This document shows, piece by piece, positions 29,045 to 37,562 of a DNA stretch of 57,648 nt. Position 1 is the stretch's first letter; every line of letters starts with the position of its first letter. The notes under the pieces are model-generated. The model ran no database searches and was not told the origin of the DNA. It worked only from the letters and a program-made list of their open reading frames with translations. The stretch comes from JAXMHB01 sp046346965 (GTDB taxonomy: Bacteria > Pseudomonadota > Gammaproteobacteria > Xanthomonadales > SZUA-5): assembly GCA_046346965.1 (NCBI GenBank), contig JAXMHB010000021.1, positions 1-57,648 of the forward strand, in the 5' to 3' direction. A program made the position numbers and the translations under genes.

Positions 29045-29106
29045 TTCGCGCCCCCTTCCGCCGCACCAGGCGGTGCGGCCGCACCGCCCGTGCCACAATC
29101 CGCGCC

Positions 29107-29835
29107 ATGCCGGCGACCGTCTATTTCTTCGAGCAATCCGCGCTGTCGCTGATCGCCGATCAGGACTCGCGGCGGCATGCGCATCGGGCGCTGCAGCTGT
29201 GTGTGGCGCTGGATGGCGCCTTCGAGCTGGAACGCGACAATTGGGCCTCGGTGCAGCATGCGGTGCTGGCGCCAGATGAAGCACACCGCGTGCGCACGCG
29301 GGCGTGTCGGGTCGCCTGTCTGTTCATCGACCCGGGTCCGCGCCACTACCAGCAGTGGTTGACCAACGCTGGCCTGGCGCTGGCGCCGACGCCAGCATTG
29401 GTCGATGGGCTGCGGCAGTTGTGGGCGAGCCCCGACGCGGCGCTGGCGCGGCGGCTGGCGACCGAATGGAGCGCGGCGGCGCTGCCGGGGCTGGCGCACG
29501 CAGCGGACCCGATCGACGCGCGCATGCAGCGCGTGCTGCAGCAGATCGAGGCCGACGCCAGTCTGGCGCTCAACCACCGCGATCTGGCGGCGCTGGCGCA
29601 TTTGTCGACCAGCCGCTTTGCCGAGCGGTTTCGCGCGGAAACCGGCATGCCGGTGCGCAACTATCTGCTGTGGCGACGTTTGCTGCGCGCGCTGAAGGCG
29701 TTGCAAGGTGGCGCCAGTGTCACCGATGCGGCGCTGGATGCTGGCTTTGCCGACACCGCGCACCTGTCGCGCAGTTTCCGCCGCGTGCTCGGGGCGGCGC
29801 CCAGCGAGCTGCGTCACGGTCACGGCGGCGCCTGA
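29107..29835 (+). CDS. AraC-family transcriptional regulator
   Basis: A 242-residue regulator. Residues of about 1-100 are a cupin-like sensing domain (HAVLAPDEAHRV), and about 140-235 hold two helix-turn-helix motifs of the AraC/XylS type: LNHRDLAALAHLSTSRFAERF and the second with DAALDAGFADTAHLSRSFRRVLG, ending in APSEL in place of the common TPS. It stands 57 bases before fadD in the same direction and may control it, which is inference. ATG 29107 starts just before the cupin strand. Confidence 0.9.
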   Translation: MPATVYFFEQSALSLIADQDSRRHAHRALQLCVALDGAFELERDNWASVQHAVLAPDEAHRVRTRACRVACLFIDPGPRHYQQWLTNAGLALAPTPALVDGLRQLWASPDAALARRLATEWSAAALPGLAHAADPIDARMQRVLQQIEADASLALNHRDLAALAHLSTSRFAERFRAETGMPVRNYLLWRRLLRALKALQGGASVTDAALDAGFADTAHLSRSFRRVLGAAPSELRHGHGGA

Positions 29836-29892
29836 CTTCCCGGCTTGCCGGCATCCGCGCACAATGCGGATCCCCGGTTGCGGAGCCCTGCC

Positions 29893-31563
29893 ATGCCAGC
29901 CTTCGGAAGCAACGCCGTCTCGGTGCTCGCCAAGGCCGACTTCGACAACGTGGCGACCGCCGCGATCGATGCCGGAAAGAGCCTGCCGCAGATGCTGATC
30001 GAGGTGTGCCAGCGCCTCGGCGCACGACCCGCTTTCAGCAATCTCGGGCGCACGCTGAGCTATGCCGAGATCGATCGCCTGAGCGCCGATCTGGCCGCCT
30101 ACTTGCGCAGCGGACTCGGACTGACGCCGGGCGAGCGCGTCGCCATCATGATGCCGAATCTGCTGCAGTACCCGATTGCAGTGCTGGGCGTGCTGCGCGC
30201 CGATCTGATCGCCGTGCTGGTCAATCCGCTGTACACGCCGCGCGAGCTCAAGCACCAGCTGGCCGATGCCGGCGCCAGCGTGCTGATCGTGGTCGAGAAC
30301 TTCGGCCATGTCGCCGCGCAGTCGCTGGATGACACCAGCGTGCGCCACGTGATCACCACGCGCATCGGAGATCTGCTGCCGTGGCCGAAGTCGCTGCTGG
30401 TGAACTTCACGCTGAAATACGTCAAGAAGGTGATCCCGACTTTCGAGATTCCGGGCGCGGTGAGCTGGCGCAAGGCGATGGCGGCCGGCGCCACGCTGCC
30501 ACGCACCACGCCGACGCGCGCCCAGGGCGAGGTGGCGCAGTTGCAGTACACCGGCGGCACCACCGGCGTGTCCAAAGGCGCCGAGCTGGCGCACCTGGCG
30601 CTGATGGCGAACGTCGCCGCCTGCGAGCAGTGGCTGGGCCGTCTGCTCGATCCGGCGCACGAGATCGGTTTGATCTGCCTACCGCTCTATCACATCGCCG
30701 CCTACACCAACATGATGTACGCCTGGACCCACGGCCTGCACTGCGTGCTGGTCACCAATCCGCGCGATATCCCGGCGCTGATCCAGGACTTCCGCCAACA
30801 TCGGCCGTCGATCTACTCGGGTGTGAACACGCTCTACGACGCGCTGCTGAACGCGCCCGAGTTCGCCACGTTGGACTTCTCGCGGCTGAAGCTGTGCATG
30901 CAGGGCGGCACCGCGCTGCGGCGCGCCACCGCCGAGCGCTGGAAGCAGGTCACCGGCAAGGATGTGGTCGAGATGTATGGGCTGTCGGAAACCAGCGCCG
31001 GCATCACCGTCAACCGCTGGGATGGCCCGAATCCGGTGGGCTCGATCGGATTGCCGCTGCCCGGCGTGGAGATCACGCTGCGCGATGAGCAGGGCGCGGT
31101 GGTGCCGATCGGCGAGGCCGGCGAGCTGTGCGTGCGCGGTCCGCAAGTGACGCTCGGCTACTGGCAGCGGCCGGAGGAAACCCGCAGCGCCTTTTTCGAG
31201 GGCGGCTGGTTCCGCACTGGCGACATCGCGCGCCGCGGCGAGGAGGGCTATCTGTTCCTGCTCGACCGCCGCAAAGACATGATCCTGGTGTCCGGCTTCA
31301 ACGTGTATCCCAACGAGATCGAGGATGTGGTCGCGCTGCATCCGGGCGTGCTCGAAGCCGCCGCCATCGGGATGCCGGACGAGAAAACCGGCGAGGCGAT
31401 CAAACTGGTGGTAGTGCGGAAGGATCCGGCGCTGACCGTGGAGGCGCTGCGCGCGCATTGTCGCGAACTGCTGACCGGCTACAAGCAGCCGCGCGTGATC
31501 GAATTCCGCGACAGCCTGCCGAAGACGCCGGTCGGCAAGATCCTGCGCCGCGAGTTGCGCTGA
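29893..31563 (+). CDS. fadD: Long-chain fatty acyl-CoA ligase (FadD-like AMP-dependent synthetase)
   Basis: A 556-residue adenylating enzyme that activates fatty acids to acyl-CoA through an acyl-AMP intermediate. Visible motifs: P-loop-like YTGGTTGVSKGAELAH, the fatty-acid gate region, YGLSETSAG, the hinge-preceding GWFRTGDIARRGEEGYLFLLDRRKD (with the FadD-type GWFRTGD), GFNVYPNEIED and the C-terminal catalytic lysine in KTPVGKILRREL. Length and motif order match proteobacterial FadD. It is followed after seven bases by fdhD, so an operon is likely, though the two functions are not obviously linked. Confidence 0.93.
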   Translation: MPAFGSNAVSVLAKADFDNVATAAIDAGKSLPQMLIEVCQRLGARPAFSNLGRTLSYAEIDRLSADLAAYLRSGLGLTPGERVAIMMPNLLQYPIAVLGVLRADLIAVLVNPLYTPRELKHQLADAGASVLIVVENFGHVAAQSLDDTSVRHVITTRIGDLLPWPKSLLVNFTLKYVKKVIPTFEIPGAVSWRKAMAAGATLPRTTPTRAQGEVAQLQYTGGTTGVSKGAELAHLALMANVAACEQWLGRLLDPAHEIGLICLPLYHIAAYTNMMYAWTHGLHCVLVTNPRDIPALIQDFRQHRPSIYSGVNTLYDALLNAPEFATLDFSRLKLCMQGGTALRRATAERWKQVTGKDVVEMYGLSETSAGITVNRWDGPNPVGSIGLPLPGVEITLRDEQGAVVPIGEAGELCVRGPQVTLGYWQRPEETRSAFFEGGWFRTGDIARRGEEGYLFLLDRRKDMILVSGFNVYPNEIEDVVALHPGVLEAAAIGMPDEKTGEAIKLVVVRKDPALTVEALRAHCRELLTGYKQPRVIEFRDSLPKTPVGKILRRELR

Positions 31564-31570
31564 GCCGCCG

Positions 31571-32380
31571 ATGGTTGCGCAGGCGCCCGTGCAGGCGATC
31601 GAGATTCGTCGTCGCCGTGCCGGCAGCGAGGCCAGTTGCCAGGACTGGCTGGCGGTGGAAGCGCCATTGCTGATCAGCGTCGACCACCCGGAATGGCCGT
31701 CGCCGCAGACGCTGACGGTGACGCTGCGCACGCCCGGCCACGACGCCGAACTGGCGCTTGGCTATCTGTATGCCGAGGGCGTGCTCGAGCACAGCGCGCT
31801 GGTCGCCACGCGTCTGGTCGCGCCCGATCAGCTGCGCGTGGAACTGGCCGGCGTGCCGCCGGAGCTCAGCGCGCTGGCGCGCAGCGGACCCATGCATGGC
31901 GGCTGCGGCGTCTGCGGCAAGCTCGATGCTGCGGCGCTGTGGCGCCTGCCGGCGACGGCCGTGACGGGCACACGCCGATTGCCAGATGCCGTGTTGCGCG
32001 CGGCGCCGGCGGCCCTGCGCGCCGCGCAGCAGGACTACGCCCAAACCGGCGGCGTGCACGCGGTCGCGCTGTACGACTATCAGGGCCAGCTCAAGGCGCT
32101 GCGCGAGGACATCGGCCGCCACAATGCGCTCGACAAACTCATCGGCGCCGCCTTCCACGCCGGCAGCCTGCCCTGGCAGGATCAGTTGCTGCTGCTGTCG
32201 GGCCGCGCCAGCGCCGAGCTGATCCACAAAGCCTGGCACGCGGGCGCCAGCGTGGTCGCCGCGATCGGGGCGCCATCGACGCTCGCTGTCAGTCTGGCCG
32301 AGCAGGCCGGCATCACCCTGATCGGCTTTTTGCGCGCCGACGGCTACAACGTCTACACCCATCCGGAGCGCCTGCAGTGA
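31571..32380 (+). CDS. fdhD: Formate dehydrogenase accessory sulfurtransferase FdhD
   Basis: A 269-residue protein that transfers sulfur from IscS to the molybdenum cofactor, a step needed to activate FdhF-type formate dehydrogenases. The CGVC motif (GGCGVCGK), with the two cysteines that carry sulfur, is at about residues 114-118, and the C-terminal half shows the family pattern DIGRHNALDKLIG and GRASAELIHKAWHAG. Its stop overlaps the GTG start of the molybdoenzyme gene behind it, so the maturation factor and its client are translated together. Confidence 0.96.
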   Translation: MVAQAPVQAIEIRRRRAGSEASCQDWLAVEAPLLISVDHPEWPSPQTLTVTLRTPGHDAELALGYLYAEGVLEHSALVATRLVAPDQLRVELAGVPPELSALARSGPMHGGCGVCGKLDAAALWRLPATAVTGTRRLPDAVLRAAPAALRAAQQDYAQTGGVHAVALYDYQGQLKALREDIGRHNALDKLIGAAFHAGSLPWQDQLLLLSGRASAELIHKAWHAGASVVAAIGAPSTLAVSLAEQAGITLIGFLRADGYNVYTHPERLQ

Positions 32381-34620
32381 GCGAGATCCGCACCCCCTTT
32401 GATGGCCCGGCCGGCGGCTGGGATGCGCTCGGCGCCGTGACCCAGGCCTTGCGCCGCGAGGGCAATCCGGCCGAGGGCGCGCGCACGCTGCTGAAGGCCA
32501 ATCAACCGGAAGGCTTCGACTGCCCCGGCTGCGCCTGGCCCGATCCGCGCCACACCTCCTCCTTCGAGTTCTGCGAGAACGGCGCCAAGGCGGTGGCCTG
32601 GGAGGCCACGCGCAAAGCCGTCGATCCCGCCTTTTTCGCGGCGCACACGGTCAGCTGGCTGCGCGAGCAGAGCGATCACTGGCTGGAGGCGCAGGGCCGG
32701 CTCACCCATCCGCTGCGCTATGACGCGGCCACTGATCGCTATTTGCAGGTCGATTGGGACACCGCGCTGGCCGAGATCGCTGCCAGCCTGCGCGCGCTGC
32801 CAACACCTCTGGCGGCGGCCTTCTACACCTCGGGTCGCACCAGCAACGAGGCGGCCTTCCTGTATCAGCTGATGGTGCGCCTCTACGGCAGCAACAATCT
32901 GCCCGACTGCTCCAATCTGTGCCACGAGGCCACCAGCATCGGCCTGCCGCAGGCGATCGGCGTGGGCAAGGGCACCGTCAGTCTGGACGACTTCGCCGCC
33001 ACCGATCTCTTGCTCAGCTTCGGCCACAACCCCGGCACCAACCATCCGCGCATGCTCGGCACTCTGCGCGAGCTGGCGCGGCGCGGCGTGCCCATCGTCG
33101 TCATCAACCCGCTGCGCGAGCGCGGGCTGGAGCGCTTCCGCTCGCCCAAACACGCCAGCGAGATGCTCACCGGCGGCGCCACCGAGCTGGCCACCCACTA
33201 TCTGCAGCCGCGCGTGGGCAGCGATCACGCCCTGATCCAGGGCCTGATGAAGCGCCTGTTCGAGCTCGATGCCGCCGGCGAGCCGGTGCTCGATCACGCC
33301 TTCCTCGCCGAGCACTGCGACGGACTGGCGGCGCTGCAGGCGGAACTGGCCGCGCTCAGCTGGGACGACATCGTCAGCGTCTGCGGCCTGCCGCTCAGCG
33401 AATTGCACGCGCTGGCGGCGCTGTACGCGCGCAGCGAGCGCTGCATCATCGCCTACGGCATGGGCATCACCCAGCACCGCCACGGTACGCGCACGGTGCA
33501 GCAACTGGCCAACCTGTTGCTGCTGCGCGGGCAGATCGGCAAAGCGGGCGCCGGCATCTGCCCGGTGCGCGGGCACAGCAATGTGCAGGGCGACCGCACG
33601 ATGGGCATCAACGAGCGCCCCAGCGCGGACTTTTTGGATCGCATGGAGCGCCAGTTCGCGCAGCCGATGCCGCGCCAGCACGGCGGCACGGTCGTGGAAA
33701 CGCTGCAGTCGATCCTGCGCGGCGACACGCGCGCGCTGGTGGCGCTGGGTGGCAATTTCGCCGTGGCCGCGCCCGATCCTGAGCGCAGCGCCGAGGCAAT
33801 GGCGCGGCTCGATCTGGTCGTCGGCATCCACACCAAACTCAATCGCTCGCATCTGCTGCACCGCGGCGCCGCCTACATCCTGCCGTGTCTGGCGCGCAGC
33901 GATGAGGATCTGACGGCCGCTGGCCCGCAGTTCGTCAGCGTCGAGGACTCGATGTCGATCGTGCACGCCTCGCGCGGCATGAAAAAGCCGCTGTCAGCAG
34001 CGCTGCGCTCGGAGCCCGCCATCGTCGCCGGACTGGCGCAGGCGCTGCTGCCACAAAGCCGCGTGCCGTGGGCGGCGTTGGCCGAGGACTACGACCGCAT
34101 CCGCGATCTGATCGAGGCGACGATTCCGGGATTCGAGCGCTACAACGAGCGCATCCGCGTGCCCGGCGGTTTTCAGCTGCCCAACGCCGCCGCCGCGCGC
34201 GAGTGGCGCACCGCCAGCGGCCGCGCCCAGCTGCTGTGCTTCCACGGCAGCGCCGCGCCGGCGTCCGCCGCCGATCTGCTGTGGCTGACGACCATCCGCT
34301 CGCACGATCAGTACAACACCACGATCTATGGCCTCGACGACCGCTACCGCGGCGTGCGCGGTCGCCGCGACGTGCTGTTCGTCAACGCCGAGGACCTCGC
34401 CGCGCTTGGCCTGCGCGAGGGCGCCCGCGTGGACCTGTGCACGCCCGATGGCCGCCGTCAGCTGCGCGGACTGCACGCCGTCAGCTACCCGATCGCCCGC
34501 GGCAGCTGCGCCGCCTATTTCCCGGAAGCCACCGTCCTGGTCGAACTCGACGCCCACGATCCGCACAGCTACACCCCCGCCTACAAATCGATCCAGGTCC
34601 GGGTGACGGCCAGCGGGTAG
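32377..34620 (+). CDS. FdhF/YdeP-family molybdopterin oxidoreductase
   Basis: A 747-residue cytoplasmic protein of the YdeP type (formate dehydrogenase alpha-like). It has DCPGCAWPD near the N-terminus where an iron-sulfur cluster may bind, TSGRTSNEAAFLYQL and FGHNPGTNHPRMLGTL in the molybdopterin domains, GQIGKAGAGICPVRGHSNVQGDRTMG, and a C-terminal dinucleotide-binding domain (TTIRSHDQYNTTIYG). The reaction is not settled for this family; E. coli YdeP is linked to acid resistance. GTG 32377 overlaps the fdhD stop. No separate electron-transfer subunit is encoded nearby. Confidence 0.92.
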   Translation: MSEIRTPFDGPAGGWDALGAVTQALRREGNPAEGARTLLKANQPEGFDCPGCAWPDPRHTSSFEFCENGAKAVAWEATRKAVDPAFFAAHTVSWLREQSDHWLEAQGRLTHPLRYDAATDRYLQVDWDTALAEIAASLRALPTPLAAAFYTSGRTSNEAAFLYQLMVRLYGSNNLPDCSNLCHEATSIGLPQAIGVGKGTVSLDDFAATDLLLSFGHNPGTNHPRMLGTLRELARRGVPIVVINPLRERGLERFRSPKHASEMLTGGATELATHYLQPRVGSDHALIQGLMKRLFELDAAGEPVLDHAFLAEHCDGLAALQAELAALSWDDIVSVCGLPLSELHALAALYARSERCIIAYGMGITQHRHGTRTVQQLANLLLLRGQIGKAGAGICPVRGHSNVQGDRTMGINERPSADFLDRMERQFAQPMPRQHGGTVVETLQSILRGDTRALVALGGNFAVAAPDPERSAEAMARLDLVVGIHTKLNRSHLLHRGAAYILPCLARSDEDLTAAGPQFVSVEDSMSIVHASRGMKKPLSAALRSEPAIVAGLAQALLPQSRVPWAALAEDYDRIRDLIEATIPGFERYNERIRVPGGFQLPNAAAAREWRTASGRAQLLCFHGSAAPASAADLLWLTTIRSHDQYNTTIYGLDDRYRGVRGRRDVLFVNAEDLAALGLREGARVDLCTPDGRRQLRGLHAVSYPIARGSCAAYFPEATVLVELDAHDPHSYTPAYKSIQVRVTASG

Positions 34621-34650
34621 GCGGTGCAGCAAACCGAACCGGACAGCGTC

Positions 34651-34690
34651 CCGCGCACGCGCCGCAGTGTTGGTCCCCCGCCCCCTATTG
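34651..34690 (-). repeat. Family C G-run motif, solo copy on minus strand
   Basis: Read on the minus strand this gives GGGGGCGGGGGACCA followed by ACACTGCGGCGCG, the same motif as at 19979 and 28011. It lies between the molybdoenzyme stop and the stop of the convergent membrane-protein gene. No polypyrimidine partner is seen here. Confidence 0.5.
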
Positions 34691-34702
34691 CGATGAACAC
34701 CC

Positions 34703-35143
34703 TCAGCCCGCCGTCCCCGGCCACTCGGACCACAGCAGTCGCGTGCCCAACAGGTGCAGCGTGCCGATGCCGAGGCAAATCAGCGAACTCCAGCACCAGA
34801 AAGCCACGCTGCGCTCGCCCGGCGCCAGCAGGGCGAACCCGAAGCCGGCGATGCCGCGCAGCAGGTAAACGCCGGTGATCGCCGCCAGCGCGTAGCGCAT
34901 CAGCGGCAGGCGCGGCCCCACCCCCGCGCCCGCCAGCGCATAGGCTGACCAGAGCAACAGTACGGCCGCGATGCCCGCCGTTACGTAGGCCGGCACAGGA
35001 CTGCCGGCCGCCGCCAGTTGCGCCATGCGCTCACCGGCGCCGAAAAAGCGATACCAGGGCGCGCCATAGACGATGCAGCCGACGTGCAACAGCGCCGCCA
35101 GCGCACTGAGCACGCCTCCGGCCAGCAGATAGGGATTGCTCAT
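34703..35143 (-). CDS. Small four-helix membrane protein
   Basis: A 146-residue inner-membrane protein with four hydrophobic helices (LLAGGVLSALAALLHVGCIVY, VTAGIAAVLLLWSAYAL, LPLMRYALAAITGVYLLRG, SVAFWCWSSLICLGIGTLHLLG). It resembles small uncharacterised membrane proteins common in Proteobacteria; no function is known to me. ATG 35143 was chosen; a TTG at 35155 overlapping the stop of the upstream gene (TTGA) is an alternative and would make translation coupled. It follows the secreted-protein gene in the same direction and is likely in one operon with it. Confidence 0.7.
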   Translation of the reverse strand: MSNPYLLAGGVLSALAALLHVGCIVYGAPWYRFFGAGERMAQLAAAGSPVPAYVTAGIAAVLLLWSAYALAGAGVGPRLPLMRYALAAITGVYLLRGIAGFGFALLAPGERSVAFWCWSSLICLGIGTLHLLGTRLLWSEWPGTAG

Positions 35144-35151
35144 GGGAACGC

Positions 35152-36630
35152 TCAATAGCGCAGCAATTTGGGCTTGGAGAACCAGGTCAGCATCTCGGAC
35201 GCGGGCCGATTGGGGCCTTGTTCAATGGCCAGGTGGATGCCGGTGATCGCCAGCGGCAGATCGCGCGGGCGCGGCGTCGACCAGGCGATGCGGGTGCCGA
35301 GGCCGGCGTGCAGGTTGGACAGGTCCTCGCGCTCGATGCATTCCAGCAGTGCGCGGATCGGTACGGCGACCGGCTGCGCCTTGCCGTAGGCGATGGGCGC
35401 ATCGGCCGCGATCGCGGGCAATTCGGCGCCGGCCAGATCACAGCGCGTACGGATCGTCTCGCTGCCCAGGAGCACGAACTCGCCGCCAGGGAACCAGAAA
35501 GATTCCAGCACGTTCCAGTTCCAGTGGTACTGATGGCGCAGGCCGGTCTGCATCAGCGAGACCGCCAGATAGCGCTTGTAGCCGCCCCACATCAGCTCGA
35601 TGAAAGCGATGATGTCGTGGTAATCGCCCGGATCCCGGTTGCTGCGCAAGCGTTCGGCCACGCTGAACTGCAGCCAGGTGTCGGCGCCGGTGGGCTCCAC
35701 CCAGGCCAGCGGGCCCGACACGCCGCGCCCGGTCTGCGCGCCGACCGACAGGAAGGGCGTGTCGTCGATGCTGTAGTCCGGGCTCTGGTGGCGGATGCCG
35801 AGCACAAAGCCGCCGTCCTCGGCGCGCAGCGTGTACAGCCCGCCCTGATTGAGCGCCTCGCTCTGGCCGGGCGGGCCGCTCTGGGTGGTGCTGTAGGCCA
35901 GTTCATTGTTGGCGCTGACCACCCAGTAATTCGAGCGTGGCCAGCCGCTGGCATTGGTGGCCGCATTGCTACGCGACCACGCCCAGCGTGCGTCATCGCC
36001 GGCGGTGTTCTGCACGCAGTAATTCGGCAGCGCAAACACGCCGGGATGGCGCTCCCAGGGCGTCAGCAGCGTCGGGCCCGCGTGCAGAAACAAGGGATCG
36101 CGGCTGTCGGTGGCCTCGTTCGCATTGGCGCCTTTGTAGGGCCAGACGCAGGAGTGCATCGACACCACGCGCTGCGCCGGGTTCTCGTAATCAGTGCGCC
36201 AGACATCGGATTTGGACGGCAGGCCGGCGGTCTTGAAGCTCACCGTGGCGCCGCCCGGCAGCGGCAGCGGTGTACCGCCCTGCGCCACGTAAGCGCGCAA
36301 CTCCAGCGTGCTGCGCTCGGCGATCAGCGACTCCGGCAGCACGGTGTACTCAAAGCCGTGCGCGCCGGCACCGCTGCCGCTGCCACAGACGCCGGCACGC
36401 TCGATGTCGAGCCGCGGCCGATTGGCGGTCTCCACGGCAAGGCGCGTCCAGCGCTGCTGATCCAGATCGTGCGCCCAGAGTTCGATCGGCAACTGCGTCT
36501 CAGCGTCGCCGGCGAGACAGGCCCAACCGACGATGCTGACGTGGTCGGCGTAATCGACCTGACCGATCACGTTCTGCGCCGCCGCGCTCCCGCCAGCCAG
36601 CGCCAGCGCCAGTCCCAGTGGACGAATCAA
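35152..36630 (-). CDS. Exported protein of unknown function
   Basis: A 492-residue protein with a signal peptide (MIRPLGLALALAGGSAAAQ). Residues of about 20-130 form a beta domain (VIGQVDYADHVSIVGWACLAG) of the type seen in surface or sugar-related proteins; the remainder, about 140-490, is rich in Trp, Tyr and Asn (WRTDYENPAQRV, SCVWPYKGANANEATDSRDP, YHWNWNVLESFWFPGGEF) and could be a carbohydrate-active or binding fold, but I do not recognise a family. Divergent from psiE with 180 bases between. Confidence 0.72.
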   Translation of the reverse strand: MIRPLGLALALAGGSAAAQNVIGQVDYADHVSIVGWACLAGDAETQLPIELWAHDLDQQRWTRLAVETANRPRLDIERAGVCGSGSGAGAHGFEYTVLPESLIAERSTLELRAYVAQGGTPLPLPGGATVSFKTAGLPSKSDVWRTDYENPAQRVVSMHSCVWPYKGANANEATDSRDPLFLHAGPTLLTPWERHPGVFALPNYCVQNTAGDDARWAWSRSNAATNASGWPRSNYWVVSANNELAYSTTQSGPPGQSEALNQGGLYTLRAEDGGFVLGIRHQSPDYSIDDTPFLSVGAQTGRGVSGPLAWVEPTGADTWLQFSVAERLRSNRDPGDYHDIIAFIELMWGGYKRYLAVSLMQTGLRHQYHWNWNVLESFWFPGGEFVLLGSETIRTRCDLAGAELPAIAADAPIAYGKAQPVAVPIRALLECIEREDLSNLHAGLGTRIAWSTPRPRDLPLAITGIHLAIEQGPNRPASEMLTWFSKPKLLRY

Positions 36631-36810
36631 GGGAAGGCCTCCCGACAGGGCGAGGGCGACTGCGCCCGGAACCGCGAGTCTAAATCGCGCCCCCGGCTAC
36701 TCTGGTGAAGTGCGGCCAAACCCGATATGGCGCCGGCGCTTGCGCGCGATCAAACGACGGGGATGCCGAGCCTCGTTACAGTGCTCACGGACCCGCGCAG
36801 GAGCGCCGCC

Positions 36811-37230
36811 ATGAACCCGACACGCCCGCTGCAGACTGCCTTTCACCGCGGCATCCAACTGCTCGAACGCGGCGGCCTGATCCTGATCACGGCGGCGACC
36901 GTCATCGCCGGCGCCATGGAGCTCTACCGCATGCTCGGCGCGCGCGCGGTGACCGTCGTGGATCTGCTGCTGCTGTTCATCTACCTCGAAATGATCTCGA
37001 TGGTGGAGATCTACTGGCGCATGGGCAAACTGCCGGTGCGCATGCCGCTGTACATCGCTATGGTCGGCATCGCCCGCCATTTGATGGCCGACAGCGCCTA
37101 TCACTCGCCCTGGCTGCTGCTCGCCGGCGCCGGCGCCATCGTCCTGCTCGGCGTTGCCGTCTTGATCGTGCGCTACGGCCATCTGCGCTGGCCGTACCCG
37201 GAGTCGGAATCGCTGGATCGGCAGGCGTAG
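36811..37230 (+). CDS. psiE: PsiE-like phosphate-starvation-inducible membrane protein
   Basis: A 139-residue inner-membrane protein with four hydrophobic helices. It shows the PsiE pattern: an N-terminal amphipathic stretch, LLLLFIYLEMISMVEIYWRMGKLPVRMPLYIAMVGIARHL-type core and a last helix before a basic tail. PsiE homologues are induced by phosphate limitation in E. coli; their role is unknown. ATG 36811 has a good ribosome site (CAGGAG) eight bases upstream, better than the earlier in-frame ATGs at 36727 and 36763. No Pho box was identified with confidence in the divergent space. Confidence 0.82.
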   Translation: MNPTRPLQTAFHRGIQLLERGGLILITAATVIAGAMELYRMLGARAVTVVDLLLLFIYLEMISMVEIYWRMGKLPVRMPLYIAMVGIARHLMADSAYHSPWLLLAGAGAIVLLGVAVLIVRYGHLRWPYPESESLDRQA

Positions 37231-37530
37231 GCAAGGGCACGTAAGAGCACGAGGGCACGCGCAAGCAAAGCGGAGGGCACGAGGGCACGCAAAAGCTGGA
37301 AGCCTGAAGCTATGTGTGCCTTGGTGGTTTGGTTCTTGACACATGCCCCTGGCCTGCGAGCCTTTTCGTGCCCTCGTGCCCTCGTGCCCTCGTGCCCTCG
37401 TGCCCTCGTGCCCTCGTGCCCTCGTGCCCTCGTGCCCTCGAACCGGCCCGCCGGCATAGCCGACGGGCGCTCAGAGCAGCGCGCGGCTGCGCCGCGCAAG
37501 CGCTGCCCTTCGCCCCTCGCGCCACGCCAT
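37231..37530. repeat. Family A composite repeat, copy 2 (nine perfect 8-base units)
   Basis: The space between psiE and the halogenase gene. In order: a block at about 37239-37290 that is the reverse complement of the end of copy 1 (728-777), a block at about 37319-37366 that is the reverse complement of 557-601, then nine perfect tandem copies of CGTGCCCT (37367-37438), and a GC-rich block at about 37442-37525 in the same orientation as 644-728. The rest up to 37562 is the leader of the halogenase gene. Confidence 0.85.
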
Positions 37531-37562
37531 AATCGCCCGCACCTCCCGCCACCGAGCCCGCC

